DNA of 64,000 nucleotides from Methylocystis sp. IM3 (GTDB taxonomy: Bacteria; Pseudomonadota; Alphaproteobacteria; Rhizobiales; Beijerinckiaceae): positions 2,834,501 to 2,898,500 of the forward strand of contig NZ_JBBPBZ010000002.1 in assembly GCF_038070105.1 (NCBI RefSeq), read 5' to 3'. Shown here in pieces: positions 41,792-50,676 of the stretch. The notes under the pieces were generated by a model. The model ran no database searches. It was given only the letters and a program-made list of their open reading frames with translations, and was not told the origin of the DNA. A program made the position numbers and the translations under genes. Every line of letters begins with the position of its first letter. The first letter of the stretch is position 1.

Positions 41792-42754
41792 CTATTGGGG
41801 CGCTTCCTCGGGGGCCTTGTCGTCCTTCAGGACGACCTCGACGTCCGCGTCCTTCGTCGACTGGACGCGGAAGGTGTTCTGGTAGGTTTTTCCTTCATGA
41901 CGGGCGATGGCGACATATTCGCCTTCCGCCAGCACGAGCGAGGGAAAGGCGCCGATCAGTTCGCGGATCACGTCGCCGCCGGGCGTGAGAATTGAAAAGC
42001 TCGTATTGGCCAGCGCCTCGCCGCCCGGCGCCTTCACGAGCTTCAGGGTGATCGTCGCGGCATGGTGCTTGAGCGTCGCCTCGATCAGCTTGCCGGCCGG
42101 CACCTTGAGATCCGCCGTGACGACGGAGTTGGTGGCGTTGTTGCCGCCCTGCGCGCCCTGCGTCGTGTCGAGGAGCGTCGAGACGATGTGATAGGCGCCT
42201 TCCGGCAGGCAGATGACTTCGTCGCCCCTGGCGTTGGCGAGCACGAGCTTGGCTTCCGAATTGCCGCGCTCCGGCACATATATCGAGATGGAGAGACGCT
42301 GCGGCGGGATTTTGGCCTCGCCCAGCATGTCGACGAGCCTCAGGGCGCCGGCGTTGAGCGGGAGGCGTTCCGAAACATGGCGGCCCTCGATCGCCACGCG
42401 GCGCGTCGCCCCCGCGAGCCCATAGGCCGCGTGAACGATGTAAGCGCCATCCGGCAGCGCAATGGTGGGCGTCGCCTCCTCGGACTGCGCGACGAGCTTG
42501 TGCGACCCGTCCGGCTGGACGGCTTCCTCGAAAATCCGCCAGACCATGCCGCTGCGCACGGGCTGGGCGTCGGCGGCGCCGAGCGTGGCGCTGAGGCGCA
42601 AGGCGCCCCCCGCCGTCGTCGCGCCCGCCGCCTGCGGCGCATTCTGATCCTGCGGGGAATGGCCGCTGCGCGCCAGCGCCGCGCCCGCGACGGGCGCCAG
42701 CGCGAGGGCGAGGGCGAGAGGCCAGCCGGCGAGCCGGAATGTCGTTTTCCTCAT
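41792..42754 (-). CDS. secreted protein with repeated beta-sandwich-like modules, function unknown
   Basis: Protein of 320 residues. A signal peptide (about 1-28, ending ALARS) is followed by three related modules, each built around a GxYxVxxxxG-type strand: LPDGAYIVHAAYGLAG, LPEGAYHIVSTLLDT and LAEGEYVAIARHEGKTYQNTF. This is like carboxypeptidase-regulatory or PEGA-like beta-sandwiches. The C-terminus is acidic. It is probably periplasmic. It is followed by nothing in the same operon; the CitE-like gene lies 37 bases upstream on the same strand, so the pair may be cotranscribed. No enzymatic motif seen. Confidence 0.75.
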   Translation of the reverse strand: MRKTTFRLAGWPLALALALAPVAGAALARSGHSPQDQNAPQAAGATTAGGALRLSATLGAADAQPVRSGMVWRIFEEAVQPDGSHKLVAQSEEATPTIALPDGAYIVHAAYGLAGATRRVAIEGRHVSERLPLNAGALRLVDMLGEAKIPPQRLSISIYVPERGNSEAKLVLANARGDEVICLPEGAYHIVSTLLDTTQGAQGGNNATNSVVTADLKVPAGKLIEATLKHHAATITLKLVKAPGGEALANTSFSILTPGGDVIRELIGAFPSLVLAEGEYVAIARHEGKTYQNTFRVQSTKDADVEVVLKDDKAPEEAPQ

Positions 42755-42791
42755 GGAAACCTCTATGCGCCCGATCGTGGCCTTTTGTCGA

Positions 42792-43472
42792 TCACGGCCC
42801 GCCGAAGACGCGGTTGATGACCGGAATCTCGCCTGCGGCGGCGGTGACGAGGCCGGAGAACCCGTCGCGGAGGACCGCCTGACAGCCCGCCTCCAGCGCG
42901 CTGCCACGCGACGGCGGCGCGGCGGCGAGCGCCCCCACGCCAGCGGCCGCCGCGCCGAGCGTCAGAAGCGTGCGCGCCATCGCCCGCGCCGACGCGCCGC
43001 CGGGGAGCGGCGCGTCGTCCATGGCGAGCGCCGCGAGTCGCGTCGAGGCGCCGGCGTATTTTCCGAGCGCGAAGACGCCGGCGGGCGTCTGCGCGGCGAG
43101 CGCGACGATGCGCAGCGCCCCCGGCGCAAGGCCCGCCTCGGCCTCCCGAACCGCCAGCCGCACGGACAAATGCTGGAGATCGGCTACGCCTTCGCAGCCC
43201 TCGAGGAAAAATCCATCTACCCCCGCAATCGACAGCGCCGCGACATCCTCCTCGGCGGCCTCCTCCCGCAGCGCGGGGATTTGCACGAAGAACCGCGGCC
43301 GGCCCTCACGCCCGCGCGCGGCCTCGATGAAGCCCCGCGCCCAGAGCCGCGCCTCGTCGCGCGCCAGTCCCCCTGCGGGCCCCAGACGCAGGAGGAGCGC
43401 CGACGCCCCGCAGGACAGCGCGTCAATGGCGGATTTCCGCCTGTCGGCCGGCAAGGCCAGAACCGAGCGCAT
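42792..43472 (-). CDS. degenerate HpcH/HpaI aldolase (CitE-like) family protein
   Basis: Protein of 226 residues aligning along its length with CitE/malyl-CoA-lyase-like proteins: RSVLALPADRRKSAIDALSCGASALLL, VDGFFLEGCEGVADLQHL, and GFSGLVTAAAGEIPVINRVF at the C-terminus. The catalytic positions appear lost: the acidic LEDAV segment reads LRLGPAG, the RxNxL substrate motif reads VQIPAL, and the metal-binding Glu of the ALIET segment is replaced (LAAQT). An enzymatically inactive paralogue is therefore likely. It is divergent from the DUF2336 gene and just upstream of the secreted-protein gene. The degeneracy reading is from pattern comparison by eye. Confidence 0.65.
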   Translation of the reverse strand: MRSVLALPADRRKSAIDALSCGASALLLRLGPAGGLARDEARLWARGFIEAARGREGRPRFFVQIPALREEAAEEDVAALSIAGVDGFFLEGCEGVADLQHLSVRLAVREAEAGLAPGALRIVALAAQTPAGVFALGKYAGASTRLAALAMDDAPLPGGASARAMARTLLTLGAAAAGVGALAAAPPSRGSALEAGCQAVLRDGFSGLVTAAAGEIPVINRVFGGP

Positions 43473-43560
43473 CAGCGGGCCGCGCCCTTAAACCCCGCAT
43501 TTACCATGAATGCACATGATCGCTTAACCTTGACTGTTACTTTCACAGGGAAGCCCTTCC

Positions 43561-44868
43561 ATGATCCTGCGTCATTTCCTTTGCTGGGCGCAGACCGCCA
43601 GCGCCGCACGGCGCGCGGAAGCCGCGGACGCGCTCGCGCGCGCCTATCTCCATGCCGATCTCGACCCGGCGCAGCGCCGCGAGGCCGAGATCGCGCTGAC
43701 CTCGCTCGCCGACGATCCTTCGCCGCTGGTGCGCCGCGCGCTCGCCGAGAGCCTGGCGAGCGCCGTCGACGCGCCGCGCGCGCTCGTCTCGGCCCTGGCC
43801 TGCGACCAGTCCGAGGTCGCAAGCCCCATCCTGTCGCGCTCGCCCCTGCTGAGCGAGGCCGAGCTCATCGACTGCGCCGCCATCGGCGACGCCTTCGCGC
43901 AGACCGCCATCGCGCTGCGCGCCCGCGTGTCCTCCGGCGTCTGCGCCGCGCTGGCGGAGATCGGCGCACGCGAGGCGGCGATCTCGCTCGCGATCAATCC
44001 GGGCGCCGACATCGCCGAATTCTCTCTGCGCCGCATGGTGGAGCGGTTCGGCGCGGACGGCGAGGCGCGGGAGGCGCTTCTGTCGCGCCCCTTTCTGCCC
44101 GCGGCAGTACGCAACGCGCTCGTCAACGCCGCCGCCGCGAGTCTTTCGGCCTTCGTCGTCAACTGCGGCTGGCTCACGCCGGCGCGGGCGGAGCGGCTCT
44201 CGCGCGAGGAGCGCGACAAGGCCAATGTGATCATCGTCGCGGACACGGTCGAACAGGACGGCCGCGTCGGCGTGCGCGATCTGGTGCAGCATCTTTGCGC
44301 CTCCGGCCAGCTCACCGCAAGCCTGCTCCTGCGCGGGCTTCTCTCCGACAATCGCGACCTCTTCGAGGCGGCGCTCGCGGAATTGTCGGGACTAAGAGAC
44401 GATCGCGTCGCCGGGCTGACGCGGGACTTTCGCGGCGCCGGCTTCGCGGCGCTCTACGCCCGCGCCGGCCTGCCCGAAAAATTCCTGCCCGCCTTCCGCG
44501 CCGTGCTGGCCGCGCAGCAGGCGCAGGGAGCGGAGCGAGCGACCGACGCGCGCCTGTCGCTTCCGCTGATCCGCAGCGCCATCGCCGTCTGCGCCGGCAT
44601 CGGCGACGCCGAGTTCGATCCGCTGATGGCGCTGCTGCGCCGTTTCGAACGCGAAGCGGCGCTGGAGGACGCGCGCCGCGAGACCGCCCGCCTCGCTGCC
44701 GAGGCGTTGGCGCCCGAGGCGCTCCTTGCCGAACCGCCGGCCCCCGAACCGCCGGCCCTCGCCGCCCCGGAGCCGGCGCCGGAAGCTGAACCGGTTCCGC
44801 AGCCCGCGCCGAGGCCGCCGCTCATCGACCTCGCCGCCTTCGACGCAGAGCTGCGGCAGGCCGCGTAG
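43561..44868 (+). CDS. DUF2336 domain protein
   Basis: Protein of 435 residues of the alphaproteobacterial DUF2336 family: helical HEAT-like repeats through about residue 340 (LTSLADDPSPLVRRALAESLASA is the first obvious repeat), then a Pro/Ala/Glu-rich tail and a short conserved C-terminal segment. It is soluble, without signal peptide. Members occur singly in many Hyphomicrobiales and are suspected scaffold proteins, but no role is proven. It is divergent from the CitE-like gene, with 88 bases between. Confidence 0.85.
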   Translation: MILRHFLCWAQTASAARRAEAADALARAYLHADLDPAQRREAEIALTSLADDPSPLVRRALAESLASAVDAPRALVSALACDQSEVASPILSRSPLLSEAELIDCAAIGDAFAQTAIALRARVSSGVCAALAEIGAREAAISLAINPGADIAEFSLRRMVERFGADGEAREALLSRPFLPAAVRNALVNAAAASLSAFVVNCGWLTPARAERLSREERDKANVIIVADTVEQDGRVGVRDLVQHLCASGQLTASLLLRGLLSDNRDLFEAALAELSGLRDDRVAGLTRDFRGAGFAALYARAGLPEKFLPAFRAVLAAQQAQGAERATDARLSLPLIRSAIAVCAGIGDAEFDPLMALLRRFEREAALEDARRETARLAAEALAPEALLAEPPAPEPPALAAPEPAPEAEPVPQPAPRPPLIDLAAFDAELRQAA

Positions 44869-44872
44869 TCCG

Positions 44873-45163
44873 TCAGGGCCTTTTGGCGGCGTCGACCACG
44901 AAGGCGGTCAGCGCCTCCGCCGACCCGTAGCTGATCCATTCTCCCGCCGGATAGGCCACCGCGACCGGCCCGTGCGGGCAGCGGCCGAGGCAGCCGGCGG
45001 CGGAGAGGCGGACGCCGTCGCGGTCAGCTGCGGGCAAAGCGTTCAGCGCCGCCTTCGCCTGGGCGAGCGCCGCTTTGGCCCCGTGATCCTCGCAGGCGGG
45101 ACGGCCGTCGCGCTTGTTCGTGCAGACGAAGACGTGGAGCCGGAAGGGGTCGATGTCGGACAC
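44873..45163 (-). CDS. thioredoxin-like (2Fe-2S) ferredoxin
   Basis: Protein of 96 residues with the four-cysteine pattern of the thioredoxin-fold [2Fe-2S] ferredoxins (NuoE-like): HVFVCTNKRDGRPACEDHG and AAGCLGRCPHGPVAVAYPAG. It transfers electrons to an unknown partner. GTG at 45163 with AGGAG 10 bases upstream is preferred; a TTG at 45181 overlapping the nadK stop is the alternative. It follows nadK directly, so the two are probably translated together. It converges with the DUF2336 gene, 4 bases apart. Confidence 0.87.
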   Translation of the reverse strand: MSDIDPFRLHVFVCTNKRDGRPACEDHGAKAALAQAKAALNALPAADRDGVRLSAAGCLGRCPHGPVAVAYPAGEWISYGSAEALTAFVVDAAKRP

Positions 45164-45177
45164 GCTGGCGTCGCTCC

Positions 45178-45969
45178 TCAATAGCCGAACTGCTCGCGCA
45201 GAATGCGCTCCTCCAGCGAATGGCCGGGATCGTGCAGCAGGACGAGATTGGTGGCGTGGTCCATCTCGATATCGACGAAGGTCACGTCGCGGAATTCATC
45301 GTGATCCGCGACGACTGAGACGGGGCGCTTCTCCGATTCGAGCACTTCGATGCGCACTTTCGCGGCGTCCGGCAGCAGCGCCCCGCGCCAGCGGCGGGGG
45401 CGGAAGGCGGAGATGGGCGTAAGCGCCATCAAGGGCGCGTCGAGCGGCAGGATGGGGCCGTTCGCCGAAAGATTATAGGCGGTCGAGCCGGCGGGGGTCG
45501 AGACCAGCACGCCGTCGGTGACGAGCTCGGGCAGGCGCTCGTGACCGTTAATGAGAATGCGCAGCTTCGCGATCTGCGAGGTCTGGCGCAGGAGAGAGAC
45601 CTCGTTGATCGCATGGGCTGAAAATTCGTCGCCGTGCACATTGGTCGCGTGCATCAGCAGCGGATGGATGATCGAGGCCTTGGCCTCGCCGATGCGCTTG
45701 CGCAGGCTGGTCTCGCGATACTGGTTCATCAGAAAGCCGACCGAGCCGCGATTCATGCCATAGATCGGCTTTCTCGAATCCATGTAATTGTGCAGCGTGC
45801 GCAGCATCAGCCCGTCGCCGCCGAGCGCCACGATGCAATCCGCATCCTCGGGCGGAACGTCGCCATATTTCTCGACGAGACGCAGCCGCGCCTCCTCGGC
45901 CTCGGGCGTGCCCGAGGAGAGGAAGGCCAGTTTACGGGTTGCGTTCGAGGCTTCGCCCGCGGCGCCCAT
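45178..45969 (-). CDS. nadK: NAD kinase
   Basis: ATP-dependent kinase making NADP+ in the cytosol. Protein of 263 residues, the short alphaproteobacterial form. The catalytic GGDG motif is ALGGDGLML, the NE/D motif is AINEVSLLR, and the conserved [15 protein letters not shown] follows. [15 protein letters not shown] precedes these as in the family. It is 69 bases downstream of the ROK kinase gene on the same strand and directly precedes the small ferredoxin gene. Confidence 0.94.
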   Translation of the reverse strand: MGAAGEASNATRKLAFLSSGTPEAEEARLRLVEKYGDVPPEDADCIVALGGDGLMLRTLHNYMDSRKPIYGMNRGSVGFLMNQYRETSLRKRIGEAKASIIHPLLMHATNVHGDEFSAHAINEVSLLRQTSQIAKLRILINGHERLPELVTDGVLVSTPAGSTAYNLSANGPILPLDAPLMALTPISAFRPRRWRGALLPDAAKVRIEVLESEKRPVSVVADHDEFRDVTFVDIEMDHATNLVLLHDPGHSLEERILREQFGY

Positions 45970-46038
45970 GCGAGGGTGGCTCCAAAGAGTGCGTCGACAA
46001 TCCGATACACGCCGGGCCCGGGGAATGAAAGGCGGCCC

Positions 46039-46947
46039 TCAACGCCACAGCCAGGCGGCGCCGCGAACGCCTCCGGAGTCGCCATGGGCGTTGCGGACAA
46101 GTTTCGTATCCAGCGCATCGGTGAAGGCGTGTGTCGCGACGCGCTCTCTCAGACCTGCAAAGAGCCGCCCGATATTCGAAAGGCCGCCCCCGAGAACGAT
46201 TGCGTCCGGGTCGAGAATGTCGATCACCATGGCGAGCGCGCGCGCAAGGCGGTCCTGATAGGTCTCGAGCGCCGCAAGCGCCGCCGGCTCGCCCTGATCG
46301 GCGCGCGCGACGATCTCCTCGCCGCGCAGCGTCTCGCCGGCGCGCCGCGCATGATCCCGCGCGAGGCCCGGTCCCGAAAGGAAGGTCTCGATACAGCCTG
46401 CGTGCCCGCAGAAGCAGCGGGCGCCGGGAAATTCCTCGGCCGTCATCCAGGGCAGCGGCGTATGGCCCCATTCGCCGCCGATGCGGTTGCGCCCGGCCAT
46501 TACCTTGCCGTCGATGACGACGCCGCCCCCGACGCCCGTGCCGAGGATGACGCCGAAGACCACGCGCGCGCCCTGCCCCGCGCCGTCGACGGCTTCGGAC
46601 AGCGCAAAGCAATTGGCGTCGTTTTCGACCCGCACCGGACGCGCCAGCGCCCGCGAGAGATCGGCGTCGAGCGGCCGGCCGTTCACGACCTGCGTATTGG
46701 AGCCCCTGGCGAGGCCGGTATGGGCCGAGATCGACCCCGGCGCGCCGACGCCCACGGTTCCGCGCCGCTGCGTCTCCATCTCGATGTCGCGCACGAGGGC
46801 GGCCACGGCGCGGATGATCTCGTCATAGTCCTGTGCGGGCGTCGCGACCCGGCGGCGGGCCAGAATTTCACCGGAAAAATCGAGCGCGATCGCCTCGATC
46901 TTGGTGCCGCCGAGATCGACGCCGATCCGAATCGATTCCTCGCTCAT
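46039..46947 (-). CDS. ROK-family sugar kinase (NagK/fructokinase-like)
   Basis: Protein of 302 residues with the ROK fold. The ATP phosphate motif IGVDLGGTKIEAI is at the N-terminus, then VENDANCFALSEA, GTGVGGGVVI, and the zinc-binding ROK signature HTPL...CFCGHAGCIETFLSG. The residues resemble N-acetylglucosamine kinase and fructokinase types equally, so the sugar is open. The start lies 7 bases after the pentapeptide-repeat gene on the same strand, which suggests readthrough from the OmpA-HHH-pentapeptide genes upstream. Confidence 0.88.
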   Translation of the reverse strand: MSEESIRIGVDLGGTKIEAIALDFSGEILARRRVATPAQDYDEIIRAVAALVRDIEMETQRRGTVGVGAPGSISAHTGLARGSNTQVVNGRPLDADLSRALARPVRVENDANCFALSEAVDGAGQGARVVFGVILGTGVGGGVVIDGKVMAGRNRIGGEWGHTPLPWMTAEEFPGARCFCGHAGCIETFLSGPGLARDHARRAGETLRGEEIVARADQGEPAALAALETYQDRLARALAMVIDILDPDAIVLGGGLSNIGRLFAGLRERVATHAFTDALDTKLVRNAHGDSGGVRGAAWLWR

Positions 46948-46954
46948 GGATCGC

Positions 46955-47728
46955 TCACTGCCTGCGGGCGCGGTCGAGATGCTGCGCCTGCTGCAAGGCG
47001 CCTTCCGCCGCCCTGTCGATCTGCGCGGAATCGAGGTCCAGGTCCCTGGCCGCCGCCCCCTCGAAAAGCGCGCCGGTGAAATCCGCGCCCGAGGCGTCGG
47101 CGTTTACGAGATTGGCTCCGCGAAAATCCGCGCCGCCGGCATGGGCGAAGCGCAGATCGGCGCTCATGAGATTGGCCCTGGCGAAAGTCGCGTCTTCCAG
47201 AAACGTCGAGCGCAGCACGGCGCGCATCAGACCCATGGATTGATTCTTCATGTCCGCCGAAAGATTGGCCCCGTCGAATTTGGCGCCCTTGAGCGAGGCG
47301 CCGGTCAGATCGCCCGCGAGTCGCGCGCCCGAGAAATCCGCCCCGTCGCCCCGCAGCCGCTGCATCTGCGCGGCGAAGGCCTGCGCGCCCTTGAGCGAGG
47401 CGCCGGTGAGGTCCGCCTGCATCAGCCAGGCCTGATCGAGAATGGCGCCGTCGAGCCGCGCGCCCGACAGGCGCGCCTTGTTGAGCCGCGCGGCGCGGAA
47501 ATTGACTTTCGAGAGGTCGAGCCCCGAGAGATCGAGGCCATTGAGGCTCTTGCCGGAGAAATCGGTTCGGCCCGCCTTCAGCGCCGCCTCGACCTCGGCG
47601 CGCGTCAGTTCGGACTGCGAATAGGCCGGCTGCGAGAGATCGACCCCTTGCAGCATGTCCTGCGCGCGCATCTGCGCCGGGGCGAAAAGAAGCGCGCCGA
47701 CGGCGGCGCGCAATAGCAAACCCTTCAT
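46955..47728 (-). CDS. secreted pentapeptide-repeat protein
   Basis: Protein of 257 residues. A signal peptide (about 1-22, ending MRAQ) is followed by about 30 pentapeptide repeats of the A(D/N)LxG type, for example LNGLDLSGLDLSKVNFRAA, ADLTGASLKGAQ and ADFRGANLVNADASGADFTG, forming a right-handed quadrilateral beta-helix. A short gap in the repeat (about 110-130) may be a loop. Because it is exported, it is probably a periplasmic scaffold rather than a gyrase-protecting (Qnr-like) protein. Its start overlaps the stop of the HHH protein gene (ATGA). Confidence 0.85.
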   Translation of the reverse strand: MKGLLLRAAVGALLFAPAQMRAQDMLQGVDLSQPAYSQSELTRAEVEAALKAGRTDFSGKSLNGLDLSGLDLSKVNFRAARLNKARLSGARLDGAILDQAWLMQADLTGASLKGAQAFAAQMQRLRGDGADFSGARLAGDLTGASLKGAKFDGANLSADMKNQSMGLMRAVLRSTFLEDATFARANLMSADLRFAHAGGADFRGANLVNADASGADFTGALFEGAAARDLDLDSAQIDRAAEGALQQAQHLDRARRQ

Positions 47729-48588
47729 CACTGTCCCATTCCGGCGCCGGCGAGCGCCCGCGCCTGCTCGATCCATTTGTCGCGTTCGACCCGGCCCGGC
47801 GCGCCGATGGCGGCGCCGACCCATCTGGCGTTGTCGAGCGACCACGCCGCGATCTGATCATAATGGAAGACGCCGAGCCCGTTGAGCTTTTCGAGGCTCT
47901 TGGGACCAATGCCCTTGATGCGCGCGAGATCGTCCGGGCCGCCGTCGCGCGGACCGGCGAGCGGCTGCGGCCGGAGGCCAGGCGCGGGCTTTTTGGGACG
48001 GCCTTGTGAAAGCGCCGGAGCCGGCGCGGGCGCGCTTTCGACGTTCGCGGGCGCGGCGGCCTCCAACAGCAGCGCAACGGACGGCTTCTCCTGCCGGGCG
48101 TGGCCATTGGCCAGAACGCCGACGCCGGGCTGCGCCGCGTCGAGAACCAGCGGCGCCGCCTCGAAGACCAGCGGCGCGACGCCGAGGGCGACTGGCTCCG
48201 GCGAGAGGAGCGCCGCCTCTTCAAGGGGGAAAGCCGGCGGCTCCGCAGCCAGGGAGGCGGCCGGCGCGACGATGATCGGCGCTGGCGCTGGCCGTTTCTT
48301 TTCAGCCTCGGGCGCGGAAGACTTCAGCCAGCCGCCGAGCGGGAGCCCCGCCGCATAGGCGAGACCGGCGAGAACGGCGATGTCCAGCGTCGTCGCCTCG
48401 CGCCCGTCGAGGATCTCGGCGAAGGAGGCGGCGTAGCCCGTCGCCAGCGCCGAGGCGCCGAGCAGCGCGATCCAGCCGCCCGAAAAGGACGCCCCTTTGG
48501 CGCGCGAGAACGTCAGGAAACCGACAAGCGCCCCGAGCGCGACCGCGCCCGTGAACCAGGGCCAACCGAACATGAGCAGATAGGTCAT
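47728..48588 (-). CDS. membrane protein with C-terminal helix-hairpin-helix domain
   Basis: Protein of 286 residues. Two to three membrane segments (about 1-85) precede a long Ala/Pro-rich linker (about 95-215) and a C-terminal helix-hairpin-helix of the type fused to NuoE and some ribosomal proteins: DDLARIKGIGPKSLEKLNGLGVFHYDQIAAWSL, followed by RDKWIEQARALAGAG. In this topology the HHH could bind nucleic acid or protein on the cytosolic side. It is coupled to the OmpA-like gene upstream (40-base gap) and the pentapeptide gene downstream. Not functionally characterised. Confidence 0.8.
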   Translation of the reverse strand: MTYLLMFGWPWFTGAVALGALVGFLTFSRAKGASFSGGWIALLGASALATGYAASFAEILDGREATTLDIAVLAGLAYAAGLPLGGWLKSSAPEAEKKRPAPAPIIVAPAASLAAEPPAFPLEEAALLSPEPVALGVAPLVFEAAPLVLDAAQPGVGVLANGHARQEKPSVALLLEAAAPANVESAPAPAPALSQGRPKKPAPGLRPQPLAGPRDGGPDDLARIKGIGPKSLEKLNGLGVFHYDQIAAWSLDNARWVGAAIGAPGRVERDKWIEQARALAGAGMGQ

Positions 48589-48628
48589 TCGTCGCTCTCC
48601 TTCCGTAGGGTTCAGGTCATCCAGGCCT

Positions 48629-50023
48629 TTACTTCACGTTGAACTCGATGCGCCGGTTGCGGGCGCGATTGTCTTCGCCGTCATTGGGCGCGAGCGGGCG
48701 CTCGGCGCCATAGCCCATGGCCCAGACGCGAAAGGGGTCCGCGCCGGCCTCGACGAATCTGTCGACCACGCGCTGCGCCTGCCTCTTGCTGCGCTCGCGC
48801 GCAAGCTCGGGCGCCCCCTGATCGTCCAGATGCCCGGCGACCTCGATCGAGACGCCGCGACAGCGCAGCGCCGTCGCCGTCAGACCGTCCATGAGCGCCG
48901 CCGACTCCTCGCTGACGGCGGAATCGTCGTTTTCAAAGCGGATCGGCGTTTGCGAGAGCGCCGAGAGCGCGGCGCGGCAGGCGGCGGCGTCGAGCGGCGC
49001 GCCCGGCGCAGGGGCGACGAGACGCAGATCGCTGACGACAGTGCCGGGTAGCCGCTCGTCGAGTCCCTTTTGGATCGACGCGCGGGCGCCCTCGACGCGC
49101 GCCGCGCCGGAAAGCGCGAGACTTGTGTCCGAAAGCGCGAGCCGGCCGTCCGCCAGACGGGCGAGCGCCCCGAGCGCCGCCTCCGCAGCCTCGGTGAATT
49201 TCTGCGGCGCGCCGGGCGCGATCTCGAGGCGATCCTCGACCGTGGCGTCGAAGGCGCGCCGACGCGCCGCCTCGACCAGACGCCCGCGCGCCGCCTCGTC
49301 GGGCGCATAGCCCGAAAGCGTCAGCGCGCCCCCCTTGCGGACCGCCTCGAAGAGATAAGGCGACACCGGCCCCGGCGTGACCGCGACGCGGGCGAGCTCG
49401 AATCCCTGCGGCAGGCGCGCCCTCAGTTGCGTCGCCAGCGCCTCGGCCCGCACATTGGCGCGGCCCCTGCCGTCGACGGAAAGGCGCCCGTCCGAGAGCG
49501 TCGTCTTGCCCTGCTCCAGCGCCCCGAGCGCCCCGAGCGCGGCGGCGAGCGCCGCCGCATAATCGCCGGGCGGCGCATGGGCGTCGATCCTGGCGCCGTC
49601 GCTCACGGCGCGGCCGCCGCCGGCCGCCGAGGCGAGCGCCACGGCCTTTTCCCTCAGAGCCTCGTTCGGCAGCGCGCCGCCGAGGGCGACGACGCCGTCG
49701 CCGAGCGTCGCGGAAAAGACATAGGCGTCGGCGAGCGGGGCCTGTTTCGCCGGCTCCGCGACAGGGGCCGCGGCGGGCGCGGCGGAGAAGACGAGTCTGC
49801 GTAGCCCCGGCTCGTCGCGCAGCGCCGCGCGGGCATTGGGCGGCGCGCCGGAGAGCGTCGCGTCGCGGCCCGATACGGCGACTTTTGCGGGATCGACCCC
49901 GAGCCGCGCAGCGATGCGGGCGGCGAGATCGGCTTCGATACGGGGCGTCAGCGATTGCGCCGCGAAATAGACGAGGCCGGCGAGGACCGGCAGCCCGATC
50001 CACCATTTCCTGGGCTGGTGCAT
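48629..50023 (-). CDS. OmpA-family protein with BON-like repeats
   Basis: Protein of 464 residues: one N-terminal membrane anchor (about 7-25), then several BON-like domains (about 30-330) visible as repeats of ALGALxxLxxGxxxLSDxxL, and a C-terminal OmpA/MotB peptidoglycan-binding domain (about 345-464) with the motif VAGHLDDQGAPELARERSKRQAQ and the ending GEDNRARNRRIEFNVK. It probably spans the periplasm from inner membrane to cell wall, like ArfA of mycobacteria. It heads a four-gene run (HHH protein, pentapeptide protein, ROK kinase). Exact BON count not certain. Confidence 0.85.
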   Translation of the reverse strand: MHQPRKWWIGLPVLAGLVYFAAQSLTPRIEADLAARIAARLGVDPAKVAVSGRDATLSGAPPNARAALRDEPGLRRLVFSAAPAAAPVAEPAKQAPLADAYVFSATLGDGVVALGGALPNEALREKAVALASAAGGGRAVSDGARIDAHAPPGDYAAALAAALGALGALEQGKTTLSDGRLSVDGRGRANVRAEALATQLRARLPQGFELARVAVTPGPVSPYLFEAVRKGGALTLSGYAPDEAARGRLVEAARRRAFDATVEDRLEIAPGAPQKFTEAAEAALGALARLADGRLALSDTSLALSGAARVEGARASIQKGLDERLPGTVVSDLRLVAPAPGAPLDAAACRAALSALSQTPIRFENDDSAVSEESAALMDGLTATALRCRGVSIEVAGHLDDQGAPELARERSKRQAQRVVDRFVEAGADPFRVWAMGYGAERPLAPNDGEDNRARNRRIEFNVK

Positions 50024-50123
50024 GAACGTCCTGCCCCCGTGGAGAGAGAATCAGCCAAGACGCGCATACTCGGAACGCATCCTTGTCTGACGGGCGCAGG
50101 TGTCAAGAAGATGGCGCAAAGAA

Positions 50124-50147
50124 GGGGCGCGGGAACGACCGCGCCCC
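50124..50147 (-). terminator. intrinsic terminator of the ispH-thrB-rnhA genes
   Basis: GGGGCGCGG / CCGCGCCCC (50124-50132 with 50139-50147) is a perfect 9-bp stem and 6-base loop, followed on the minus strand by a short TTCTTTG tract. It lies 70 bases past the rnhA stop and before the OmpA-like gene. Confidence 0.65.
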
Positions 50148-50217
50148 TCAGGCTAGAGAAGAGAGTCCTGGGTATAAATAAACACATAGGCGCGCGGATG
50201 CGGCCTGCAAGGGCGGC

Positions 50218-50676
50218 TCAGGCCGGCGCGCGGCGCCGGGGCAGAAAAGGCGCCATGCCGGCGCGCGCCAGCGCGTCCGCCCGCTCGTTCATCTCGTCGC
50301 CCGAATGGCCGCGCACCCAATGCCAGGCGACGTCGTGGCGCTCCTCGGCGGCTTCGAGCCTCTGCCACAATTCGACATTCTTGACGGGCTTGCGGTCGGC
50401 GGTCGTCCAGCCCCGCTTTTTCCAGTTCGTGATCCAGGAGGTCACGCCGCCGCGCACATATTGCGAGTCGGTATAGAGGTCGATGGCGCAGGGCCGCGTC
50501 AGCGCCTCGAGCGCCATGATGGCGGCCATTAGCTCCATGCGATTGTTGGTCGTGAGCGGCTCGCCGCCGCAAAGCTCCTTCTCGCGGTCGCCGAAGCGCA
50601 GGATCGCGCCCCAGCCGCCGGGGCCGGGATTGCCGGAGCAGGCGCCGTCCGTCCAGATCGAGACGCGCTTCGTCAC
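50218..50676 (-). CDS. rnhA: ribonuclease HI
   Basis: Degrades the RNA strand of RNA-DNA hybrids. Protein of 152 residues with the active-site residues at exactly the E. coli positions: Asp10 ([12 protein letters not shown]), Glu48 (NRMELMA), Asp70 (YTDSQYV), His124 and Asp134 (NERADALA). The GTG start at 50676 overlaps the thrB stop by 4 bases. Confidence 0.96.
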   Translation of the reverse strand: MTKRVSIWTDGACSGNPGPGGWGAILRFGDREKELCGGEPLTTNNRMELMAAIMALEALTRPCAIDLYTDSQYVRGGVTSWITNWKKRGWTTADRKPVKNVELWQRLEAAEERHDVAWHWVRGHSGDEMNERADALARAGMAPFLPRRRAPA

